A DNA stretch of 64,000 nt from contig SEMN01000041.1 in the NCBI GenBank assembly GCA_005408345.1, positions 1,605,501 to 1,669,500 on the forward strand. Reading direction: 5' to 3'. This document shows positions 25,985-36,600 of this stretch, piece by piece. Position 1 is the stretch's first letter. The number at the start of each line of letters is the position of its first letter. A program made the position numbers and the translations under genes. The DNA comes from Macquaria australasica (Eukaryota > Chordata > Actinopteri > Centrarchiformes > Percichthyidae). Below the pieces are notes generated by a model that worked only from the letters and a program-made list of their open reading frames with translations, had not been told where the DNA came from and did not search any database.

Positions 25985-26060
25985 TGAAACCAGGGTCTCC
26001 TCTCTGACTTGAACCAGGAACACTGGAGTTCATGAATCAGTGCCTTAACCTCGTGTTTTT
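25985..26060 (-). repeat. tRNA-like fragment, possible SINE head
   Basis: On the minus strand the sequence reads GAGGTTAAGGCACTGATTCA, then AACTCCAGTGTTCC, then GGTTCAAGTC. This resembles a tRNA D-arm, a degenerate anticodon arm and the pol III B box (GGTTCRANNC). Acceptor stems do not pair convincingly, so it is not a functional tRNA. A tRNA-derived SINE relic is the likeliest reading; no family could be named. Confidence 0.35.
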
Positions 26061-28640
26061 TATTTTTTTTATATAACTTGATGATGTGCTACCCTGTGTT
26101 GTAAAATAACAATACATGAGCCTTGATACCTTGTAATTCTGGTCTTGATTTATTGTTTGCATCTTTGAGCTAGCCTACACTCTTTTATGAAAAGGTAACC
26201 TCATAAATATAGTTCAATCTTCTTCTTTTTATTATTATATTTTTAATGGAATCTTGGCTTATTCATGAATGACATTGAGACACTGTTCAAAAATATTTTG
26301 GAAGTTCCAGTAACATATTGTAACATGATTCTAACTTAATAAACTGGGGAATTTCCACAGTCACCATTCTCAAAGTTCAGAAACCCATTAACACGGGCTC
26401 CATACTGCCCCCTGAGGCTGAAAAGTGACATTGCATTTCTTTAACACCGCGACAGTCAGGAGCAACACACGATCAGAGGTCATGACTATTAAATGTTCCT
26501 ATGTTTATTTACAAATTGATGTGTTTATGATGTACCAACACTGGTTTCTCTGTGTCCTAGTTTTGAGGAAAGATGTAAACACTCGTGGCGACAGTGTGGC
26601 TGCCTTGTGCGTGTGTTTTGGCAGGGTGAGGAGTGTTTGTGTGTGTGTGTGGTGGGTTTGGTGGCAGACGAGCTGACAGAAGACAAGTTGAATTTGTGGA
26701 GTGTCTTGCAGCTTCATATGAAGCAGGTAGGGACAGAGAGGTGAGGAAAGTGGGGTGAAAAATGGACAGGGGCAGGAGCAGAGGACAATGATGAAACATG
26801 GACAGATAGGGGCAATGCCCTCGACCAGGAGAAAAAGGTAGAGTGGCGCCTGCTGAGGTGAATCTGTCTGCCATGCTGGTGCCTGTCTTTGTTTGGCCAG
26901 AAGATTCCTACTGATAGCCTCAACAGCTGCTAGGAGACACGCATGCTCAGTAAACACAGGCCAAAACACGCATGCTTGGAAAACCCAGATCCATAACCTC
27001 TTTTTTTTTTTTACGTGTCTCTTTCTTCTTCTTCCCTCATATGTTCACACACTCACAGCGAACCTGGATATAATATTTTTTGTCCTGGTAGAGTCAACCA
27101 GCGTCATATTCGGATTTCTCATGAGCTGAGTCATGCCTAGTGAAACATGGCAAACAAAATGACATGTGTTCATCATGAGTGGAAATGATGTGCTATTTCA
27201 AATAGTTGGACTAGAGCCCCTTTCTGTCCCTAAGTCACACACACACAAACACAAACAAATGCATTTAAAGTAAAGATAGTGTGACGCTCTCCATTCACAT
27301 TAGAAAAGTATGGGCAGATTCCAGCAGATGTGGAGCCATTCATGGATGTATTTGTTGACACTGATGTTGTGGTCATCCAAAGCAAGCACGCAGGCCAGCA
27401 GGGTTATCAGTGAACGAGACAGACTGACGCAGGGGTCCCGCGACATGTTGTTTCACTAATTGAGTCAGCACAGGCAATTTGGAAAGACTTTGAAGGTATA
27501 ATGAGAATTCAAATGGCCCCTGATTTTATCAGCGTGCACAACCCACCGTTTATCAGTTTCTACCTTTATTTTGCCTTTTTGTTATTTCATTTCCACCATT
27601 ATTGATTTTTGTGTTTATACACAGCCTGATATTTCTGTGGAATAGTGTTCTTACACCGACAGGCTAATTAATCTTAGTGTTTATCGCCGCTTCAGTGATA
27701 AGGGGAAAAATAATTCTTACAATTTTAGAGTCATTATGTCATTGTCGTTAAATTCACACTGTTGTAATTTCACATGGTGTAAAATATTGATGAACCTATC
27801 AACAATTGTTAACATCCTGTGTGCCAGGAAATTAGTTATGATGTTTTAATGAAACAAAAAGCAGCTGTCCTTTGTCATTTTGTATGTTATTCATGTTAGG
27901 TTCTTCATTGTGTGAGAATGATTTGTTGAAATAAACATTTAAAAGTATAGAAAAAGATAGATTGTGTCATGCACATGACGTCCTGATACACAATAGATAT
28001 GTTGTGTTGCAGGAGCAATGCAACGCTTTGCTGTCCAGACATAAACCTCATCAGATTACATTATATTCATCTTTAACTACTGCATTTGAAACACCTTCAC
28101 TCTCAAATAGAGGTTTTTAATCCTGGCTACTATTCCGCTGCTCTCAAAGGGATTTAATTTGGTTCAACTGCAGGTTCCTGTGTATTATGCAAAAACTGAA
28201 TGTGCTGAAAATGAGGGGCTAATTATTCCATTTGAGAGGTTGTAATTACATCCTTTAGACTGAGCAATGGATATTCCAAAGTGGCTCCCTCTCCTTAGTG
28301 AAGGATTTCCTGGGTCGAAACAAGTGCAGCTCAGTCAGCCATGCAATAGATTGACCCATGCAGACTTGGCCTTGTGGCTGTGGGAATCTCCAAAGCTCTT
28401 TCCAGTTTTTTGTCCAGGAAAAGTCACATTTTTAGATGAATCTCTACAAGTATTAAGCGCTGCCTCACTACAGAATACATATTGCTCTCATATATTGTAA
28501 AAATGATGGCCTCTCCACTACCAGCAGCAGCTTGTTCATGTGTGGAATTATGTGTTCTGTCTGCGGAAAGTAATTTAATTTAAAAGTTCATAGTTGATTT
28601 GATATTGCGGGGCCCACCATCAAAAATAGATCACAGTACT
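26061..28640. other. Intergenic upstream of hamp; nothing recognised
   Basis: Apart from short GT and CA tracts (about 26635-26655 and 27238-27260) and poly(T) at about 27000-27012, I see nothing. The open frames here are opposite-strand readings of simple sequence. Distal hamp regulatory sites could lie here but cannot be recognised by eye. Confidence 0.45.
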
Positions 28641-28656
28641 GCAACACTGGTGGAAA

Positions 28657-28778
28657 TTCTCTGAAGAGGAGAAATGAGGAGGTCAAAACTTCCCCGGTGG
28701 AGTTAGGTAACTGCTGCCAGGAATGGGCCGGGCCTCCCGGAGTGATGAGGCAACACTGAGCCCAAGTGTGTATAAATA
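28657..28778 (+). promoter_or_regulatory. hamp core promoter: STAT-like site, E-box and TATA box
   Basis: A TATA box, TATAAATA, at 28771-28778 places the transcription start near 28800. A CAAGTG E-box lies just before it at 28763-28768, and a TTCTCTGAA palindrome matching the STAT consensus TTCNNNGAA at 28657-28665. Mammalian HAMP is induced by IL-6 through STAT3 and activated by USF factors through E-boxes, so these sites have known counterparts. No GGCGCC BMP-response element was seen in the stretch between about 28400 and the TATA box. Confidence 0.65.
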
Positions 28779-28937
28779 CCAGAACGCTCTGCATACTCAA
28801 CCATCAGACAGCGGAAGGAGCTGACAAGGGTCACCAGAAGATCTGAAGAAATCCACTTGCTCAGACAATCACCATCCATCACTGGAGCTGAAGAATTAAT
28901 TGGAGATACTGTGGTGCTCTTCGGTGGCCTGACACCC

Positions 28938-28964
28938 ATGAGAAAGAAGACCTATCAACTCTAA
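28938..28964 (+). CDS. Short upstream ORF in the hamp leader
   Basis: With transcription starting near 28800, the first ATG of the leader is at 28938. It opens an eight-codon frame, MRKKTYQL, ending in TAA at 28964, which is 43 bases before the hamp start codon. Such upstream frames often damp translation of the main one. Whether it is translated is unknown; its start context (CCC before, A after) is weak to moderate. Confidence 0.45.
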   Translation: MRKKTYQL

Positions 28965-29007
28965 TCTTCAAAGGATTTAATAACTAAACCATTTAACCCC
29001 TCCTAAA

Positions 29008-29542
29008 ATGAAGGCATTCAGCATTGCAGTTGCAGTGACACTCGTGCTCGCCTTTATTTGCATTCTGGAGAGCTCTGCCGTCCCATTCACCGGGGTAAGA
29101 ATTTGACTTAAATTCACTTAATTTGCTTATTAGCTATAAATGTTTTGTCAGGATGCTAAGATGTGGCTCCTAAATGTGCATAATTCATTAACAGGTGCAA
29201 GAACTGGAGGAGGCAGGGAGCAATGACACTCCAGTTGCGGCACATCAAGAAATGTCAATGGAATCGTGGATGGTATGTTCAATTGACTGAATGAATTAAG
29301 CCAATTACTGTGAGCAAATTAAAATTTAAGTGGATGTGTTTTCCCCATGGAGTACACTGGTGCTCTCGCCACACAAGGAGAGGATGAAATGCTGGAGATG
29401 AACACCTTGCTCATGTCTCTTGTCTTTCGCACAGATGCCAAACCACATCAGACAGAAGCGTCAGAGCCACCTCTCCTTGTGCCGCTATTGCTGCAACTGC
29501 TGCAGGGGCAACAAGGGCTGTGGCTTCTGCTGCAAGTTCTGA
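29008..29542 (+). CDS. hamp: Hepcidin precursor, teleost type 1, three exons, complete
   Basis: Liver peptide hormone that limits iron export by binding ferroportin; fish hepcidins are also antimicrobial. Exons 29008-29094, 29195-29272 and 29435-29542 give 29+26+35 = 90 codons plus TGA, the usual teleost length, with GT-AG introns in phase 0. Residues 1-24 are a signal peptide (hydrophobic AVAVTLVLAFICIL). An acidic propeptide follows and ends in RQKR, a furin-type site. The mature peptide is the last 26 residues, starting QSHLSLCRYCCNCC. It has eight cysteines in the conserved pattern for four disulfides, and ends GCGFCCKF. The QSHLSLC start marks the iron-regulatory type 1 form rather than the antimicrobial type 2 paralogues. 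Mature residue 9 is Tyr; I recall Trp as common there in related fishes. hamp lies 8 kb after usf2 in the same orientation, as in mammals. Confidence 0.97.
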
Positions 29543-29679
29543 GGATCCCCGCAACAACGACAAAATATTAATTTATTACGCTTTTTGACCTTTTCTTGAC
29601 CTCTTTCTCCAATGCATTGCCTGTGCCACACTGTTTTGTATCATTTTTACGAGGTATGATTCATAGAAGAGCACTGGAA

Positions 29680-29685
29680 AATAAA
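29680..29685 (+). terminator. hamp poly(A) signal AATAAA
   Basis: A canonical AATAAA 138 bases after the hamp stop codon, followed by the T/G-rich stretch CTTGGTATTTATTTTGT. It gives the short 3' UTR expected of a hepcidin mRNA. Confidence 0.75.
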
Positions 29686-29699
29686 TGAAGAGCTATTCT

Positions 29700-32600
29700 T
29701 GGTATTTATTTTGTACGTTTTAACACTTTCGCCCAGTAAGTACTTTTGTAAGCTCAATGATATGTAAATTTGTTTCTAAAAATATTCCAGATGTGACTGT
29801 TTCTTCATCTAAATTAAGTCTAACAAGTTAATAATTGGTGCAGAATAAATAATGAACATTTGAAGCTACTTCAAAGATGTTTTTGTGTTATTAATAAGGA
29901 AACATTTTTAACAGCAATATGTTTTTACTGAATAGGTCTAAACTGAATAACACAAGTATCATAAGCATCTGGGCACATATTAAATATTGTACTTGCTGTA
30001 CAGTATGTGTGATAAATCATAGTAAGATATTAAGTCATAAAAAAATTGATCAACTTTGAATTGTAATTATTGTTGTAGCATTCTTAAGATATTGTTGGAT
30101 TTGGTCTCGCTGTAGTTACTTGTGCTCAGTGATGCAGCATCCAAACACAATACTAGTTTTACATCTTCAGATACTGCACTGTATTACCACATTTGATTTT
30201 AATATCTCACTTGAAATAGTTAAGACAATACATATCAAGTGTTTAACAATCAATATGCACAAGTTTCATACACTATAAACATCATTTTTTTCTGTTCTCT
30301 ATCACTATTCAATTGATATTAAATTTATCAAGCATTAACATTTGTCGTCAGTTACTGTACATGTTCTAGTAGGTTTTTCCTCTCTGGCCAGGGCTCTCTT
30401 AAAGAGGTTTTTCACTGCAATGATTTTTTTCCTGGTAAGATAAAAATTCTCTCTTAATTTGATATTTCTGTCCGTTTTAGCATTGCGTCATGAGTTGGTT
30501 CTTCTCAAAAAAACAAAAAAACAACTTTCTCTTGGATTATCCTCTGGTTCTCAGGAAGCGATACATTTCATGTTTCCTGGAGTTTGTCAGCAGAAGCAAT
30601 TTTACAGTCAAGACAGGTGGGGTCGTCTCCTAAGCTGGTGCTGTATTGCGGATCCTCGTCATGACTTAACATATCTACATAAAACGCATACTGCATACTC
30701 AACTTGATTATTATTTACAATGGCCTGTGGTATCAGCACAGTCACACAGCATTAACACTGTTTGGAAGCAAGGTAATAGAAATCTAACTACACGTGTACT
30801 TCCATACTTCCTGTCTGATCTGTGAGAGCAGAGGCACTCCGTCAGTATCTGTGTGAAACATGTTGGTGGAAAATTCACACATTCAAAAGTACTGCAGTCC
30901 TCACATTACCACAGTATCAACAGTGTGCCCTCTGCTTGCTCAGCTGGATATTGCAGCTGCTACTGGTGAGAAAATAATGAGTTAACTCAAAGATGTATGC
31001 CTCACTATTCCAGCTCACTGAACGTGATATCTACCACAGAACCCTGGCAAATCATTTTAAAGCTAGAGAAAAGAAATACGATTTGTGTTTGAGGAGTTCC
31101 CGTGGTGTTTTCACCAAAAAAAAAAAAAAAACGGGCTGCAGAGATTACATTCCCAATTGAAAATTCTTTCATTCATGGACTGTCAGAAGATGGGTTGCTC
31201 ACATGAATGACTCGCATGTAACCTTCCTTTTCAAGATGTGATCATCAGTGAATCTTTTTTTTTTTCTTACAGATTATTACGGGCTGTGTGTGTCGTATTG
31301 TGTGGGTTACATTGCTGCTATTGCTTTTTATTAACTAAGTGATGGAGGCAAAAACAATTTTAAGATGTCATGCCGGTGTATCAAGAAACATCAAGTATTG
31401 TTGGAGTAGTGAATTTAAAATCTCAAACAGATACTCTTGGTTGTCATAATGTCACTCCTTGTATGTTAGACAGAGAAAATGTGTGTGTGTCAAGACAAAA
31501 AAAACAGCAAGAAACAAAAAAGGGAAGGAGCACCACATACAGAAACTCAAACTCAAAAATCATGCAGACAATCAAAATTGAGAGAAATGTGAGGGACTGA
31601 GTTCTCACAGGCCGAGTGACACTTGAAATGAGGTAAACCTGGAGTGTATTTACTGTAAAAAAAAAAAAAAAAAAAAAAAGGTTTGCAAGTTTCTTCTTTT
31701 TCTTTCTTTTTGGTGTATTCCTCACAGCAGCACACACCATTTTGCAATACCCAAATATATGTCCCATGTGATGTGTGAGTGTGTGTGTGTGTGTCAGAGG
31801 TTAAAAAACAAAAACCAGACACAGTGAGTGGAAAAACAATGGAGCAGTGACACATATCAAACAGCCTTTAACACACCATCACACTTTTATATAATCCACA
31901 GAGACATTATCAAAATCAAAATTGTCTGTTGTACTTGGGGATGAAGACCATTCTTCTAAAAGATTTTCACTCTTTTGGTGTTTTGATAATGGTGGACCTT
32001 ACTTTTCATCACATCACACTTTTGTCCTACCAATAATTGGTCTGTCTTCCATTCGGGGATAACTTGAATTCTGTGTTTCCTGTTTTGGTGTGATCTCAAG
32101 CCTGCAAAGGCGGACTCACAGGTTAGTGGTTACCTTTGTTTAACTTTGACTGTGCAGATGTGCAGGGTGGGCCAATAGAGACACTGATGCACTGTGTTTG
32201 GAAAGGGATAAGTTGTTTTTCTTGCTTGTGCCATCACCCTGTTTAGTGCAAAATCAAGCAATTCAGTTTCTCCACTCACTTATCCAGTTTCTCCTTTAAA
32301 TGTGTTACCCATATCAAATATAAAAATACAGTAGTAGTAGTAGTAGTAGTTCATGACATCCTTAAACTGAAAACCAAATGCCAATAAAACCTTCTGACAA
32401 ATGTCATTCACCAATTTAAATATTTGAAATAATAAGCTCAAATAAGTTCTATCATACTATACTTCACCAGTTGTACTGAATAGTGCAGGTTTTAAATGAA
32501 AATTCCTGAATTTATACTCAAAATGGCATGAAAATAGGTGCGGTGACATACTTTGAATTACCATTTATATTAATGTTTTGAATAGATTACATTTTCTAAT

Positions 32601-32865
32601 TATACCAGACCTTTAAAACGGTGGTGCACCACTGTTACCAAGTCATCTTTGTGAAATGCAGTGCAACACCACAGCAACAGCATCAAAGACATCGCCAGAA
32701 TAAACAAGCTCATAATTTGTGATAAACTGTGACCAGCTGGGGAAGCTTGCTAACATAGGAAAGAAACTCTGAAACTATTCAGTTCAAGCCACAAAGAATA
32801 CTGTTTAATGTTTCCCCCAAAGCACAGAAGCATATTTACACACACACACACACACACAAACACAC
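29700..32865. other. Intergenic right of hamp; simple repeats only
   Basis: AT-rich sequence without a gene I can support. It contains a run of 23 A at 31657-31679, GT tracts near 31775-31793, a (GTA)n tract at 32331-32350 and (CA)n at 32839-32858. I looked for a second hepcidin copy, expected in many fishes as a tandem paralogue, and saw no further cysteine-rich exon. Confidence 0.5.
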
Positions 32866-33609
32866 AGTGGGAGAAAAATTGAGAAGATGGGTCAGATGTC
32901 CTCAGGATCTTCACCACACTTTGAAAAACTGACAGAAACTAATGAATAAAACACTGAGTCCAGATGAGTTCAGATGTGAGCAGAGTTTACTGTTAAATCA
33001 AGCAGTACAGCAAACACGAGTCCTTCCATGGAACAACTGAACATGCAATGAACAGATCCTTCCTTTTATACTCTTCTGTTACCCCTCCTTCTGTGGTCCT
33101 AACAGCATGGTACCACCTCTTGACCTTGAACTGCTATTTCTTGACACCATTGGTTTTTTCTTTTGCTAATTTTCCTTCATGCCAAACATAATGGTGTCAT
33201 CTTCTGGATGATTCAGGCTCCAAAAAGTCTGACCTCCTTGACCTCATGATAAATGATCGTGTCAAATGCTGGGTACTTTCTTACTCTCAGGGGCCCAACT
33301 TCATCGGCCCATAACCAATGGTGTCTGCCCATAGCGCTTTGTCTATTTTTAAAAAATCGTAGTGCTCTGATGTTCTAGGTATTTTCCATATCCATATCTA
33401 GTCATGTCTGCTGTTTTCTCTAGGTACTTTCCATGTCCATTAGTGCTGCTGTTTCATGTTGGTTGCCCCCTATCTGACTTGTGCACTTGTGCTCCTTAAC
33501 ATTATCTGTGTACAATCATTACATAGCTTTAACTCTCCAGTGATTCATCACACAGTTATTATTTCTATTTCCAGTGTTATGTTATACCATATGTATTTTA
33601 TTCTCCACA
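32866..33609 (-). mobile_element. Solo LTR-like element, copy 1
   Basis: About 744 bp, homologous over its length to 58999-59862 and in the same orientation. Read on the minus strand it runs from TGTGGAGAATAAAA to CTCCCACT, so the ends are inverted TGTGG/CCCAC as in LTRs (the final TG/CA pair has mutated on one side). The minus strand has a TATA box, GTATAAAAGG, around 33062-33071, followed by an AGTAAA poly(A)-like motif. Flanking ACAC on both sides could be a 4-bp target duplication but lies in CA repeats. Relative to copy 2 it lacks roughly 120 bp. No internal retroelement genes adjoin it. Confidence 0.65.
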
Positions 33610-36600
33610 ACACACACACACATTCCTACATTACCATCAGTGGACTATCATTTTACACCGACCAAGCATGGACCACTGTTTCTAGACATTTTGAAAATAC
33701 TAAAATTAAATTTAACTTTTTTATTCAAAGTCTTTTTTCATAATATAAGTGCAAAAATGGGTTTTAAATTTTCTTTTAAAAATTGCCTCATGACTTGCAA
33801 CTGTTTGATGGCTGCAGTGGAACTGTCTGTGGTGTACACTGAAAAGGGACACGAATAGGTTAAAAGACTTTATGTCTTTCAAAAATAGATAATTTAACTA
33901 TATTGTTTTTAACATTTAAACATCTTCCTGTGACACAAATATTCTGGAAATAATCACAGCCACTTTCATTTAGAATAAATGTTTTGCCTGTACATCATTA
34001 ATTACTTGGCTACATGCCCTAATATCATACAATTATCAACTTCAGAATCAGAAAATATATATACACTCTATTACAAGTATCTGGGTTTTTTTTAATTATA
34101 TTAAAATTAAACCCCACCAGTAACCTTATTTTTTATTTACTGTTAGAGGTATTCACATTTTGCTGTGTTATTATATGTCGTCATTATGGCCTGTTTGGAG
34201 AGAAGGAGTATGAATTTTAAATAAGACTACATTTATCTTGTGGATTATTTTGTAGTTGCCCTTAATAACCTAATACCTTGAGTCAGGAGAAGAACCTTTC
34301 CCTGGTCTCAGAGGGTGTTTTGAATCATACTTGGACTGGAGTTTGTTGTGGTTGTTTGAGAATCTTTAGACCATTCATTTTAAACTCATTCATCACAATA
34401 GCCATGTCAGATAAACAATCTTAAATTATTCTTTCTCTAATAAGGACTATTCACAAAGCTCATTTGATCTTCTGTCTTTAAGTATCCATATTGAAGTGTG
34501 AATATCAAACCTGTGTCATTAAATACAGCGAGGACTCCTGTTATTCTGTTCAGTAAAAGTGTGGGCCTTCTTTTCTGCCAACATTAAAACCAACCTTTAA
34601 AACCTTTTTTTTTTTTGTGAATAAGCATTAAATTTGATTTAGAATAAATTAATAGAACCAACTGATATTTTATTTAACATGCTCCCTGCCTTCCTGACTT
34701 AGAATTTGGCAAATACTTAATTCGCTAAGTATCACATCTGCCTGCACATTCTGTTCAAAACAAAATGACTGAGCTTCTTTTCATACAGAATAAATGTCCC
34801 AAACCTGTACTCGTGGCAGTTCACTGTTGTTACCACACGAATATCTCTACAACAAATGTCACTGTCTTTGAGAAAAACAGATGCTGGACATAAAAGTTAA
34901 TGTCTAGTAGTCATGTTAACTATGGCAGCAAAAACAAGTATCAAGAGAAAAGAATATTAATTTAATGAAAACTATTACAGGGGATTTAGTTCAAACAGTG
35001 TTGGTTAAAATTGTGACAGACTTGAGTTAATGCTCTGAAAATCTTAATTGTTGTAATATGATGGTGATGTGATGGGGATATTACAAAATGAGCATTATTT
35101 TTCTCAAAAGTATCATTCATTTGTGTCTTTTTCTGTCCTTATGCATCTGTGCTGGAGTGTGAATGTCACTCCATGGTATCTACTGTAAGAGGGGGCATCT
35201 GTCAGACAAACAGTGGACTAAATTAATTACCTAAATGTCAATATCCCAAGTATTTCCTAATATATTTGCAGTTGCTTTGCTGACTTACTGTATATCATAA
35301 TAGGTTTCTATTGTGTTTGCACACTACACACCTTCATTCATAAAGCAACAATGCCAACCCTGCTGGTGCCACTTGACTAAAAATATAAAAAACATTACAG
35401 TAGTTTTCCAGTAGTGAGTGATGCTAGACTCAAGCACACATTCACAACCATCCAGGTAACAAACATTATCCCACCATCTCAGGCTTTGTGTTCAGTCGTG
35501 GTTGGACAATACTTTGTTGTGTTCTTGAAACCTTTTTTAATCACAATTGTAAGGATAGCAAAACTAGATTAATACGTTTGGATTACTATTTCCTCGTAAG
35601 AATTATTCAGTTTGCTTATTTATTTTTTTACTTATCCATGCTGGAGTGTGACTATCGCTCCATGCTATCTAAGAGGGAATTGTGTCATTATGTACTAGCG
35701 AACAAGGGACCTTTTTTTTTCTATTATGTGCATCAACAAACAAATTTCATTCCTATTTCATTTCATTCGAGTAGATAGGGGGTACAAGTACATTCTAAAA
35801 TTGATTGAAATACTGTTCTTGTGAAAACTGGTCAGGGAAGTTGGAACATGAAAATGTTTAAAGGTCTAGTAAAAGTCTGATGATAGTTTTGAGTGATTAA
35901 TCACTTTGTCCTGATTGTTTTTACTTTTTATTCCCCTGGCTTTTCTGGTAGCCCTTCATTTTAATACAATGTGACGCCTAAATCCAGTTAGGAAATCCAC
36001 AAAAGTTGAGGTTTTATATTTTTTCACAAAAGGATAATAAAAAAAAAAGTGTTTAAGGAGACTGGTTCAGTCATTATGTAGCCTGTTAAATAACGCCCCT
36101 GTAGTCTGAAAGCCTGCCTGGGCCTGCAAGCCATTCACACAATGGAGGAGTGTGAAAAAGTTTGAACTTTAATACTCACGCACTTGCAGGTCCCGTCTTG
36201 GCTAAAATTTAGATAAATTCATCAGAGAGTTTTTTTTTAGCATTATTTAAAGCATGACCAACAATGAACCTCAAAAATGTCCCAATGTGTAATGACGCTG
36301 AGGTCTGCTGTTGGATAAGAACGGAAGTGCATACACTGTAATGGAAAAAGTATTTTAAACAGCTTGAAACTGCTTGATCGTTGTCCCACACTCTGTTGTT
36401 ATATGTCAAAAGTAAAAGTACTGGCTGACTCAGTTCCTCTATGTTTTGTGACCAGACACTGTGTTCTTTAGAAAACAGTAACTGGGGTCACGGCCTCTGG
36501 ATAACAGGAACCTGCAGTCAAGGCAAAAAAGCTACAAGTAACGGACTCCAGCTACAAACAAATTATCTATTTGTAACAAGTGTGTGACAGCTCCTCCTTC

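Noticed and set aside
25985..26060. A functional tRNA gene
   Set aside because: No pairing acceptor stem and a poor anticodon arm; kept only as a tRNA-like fragment.
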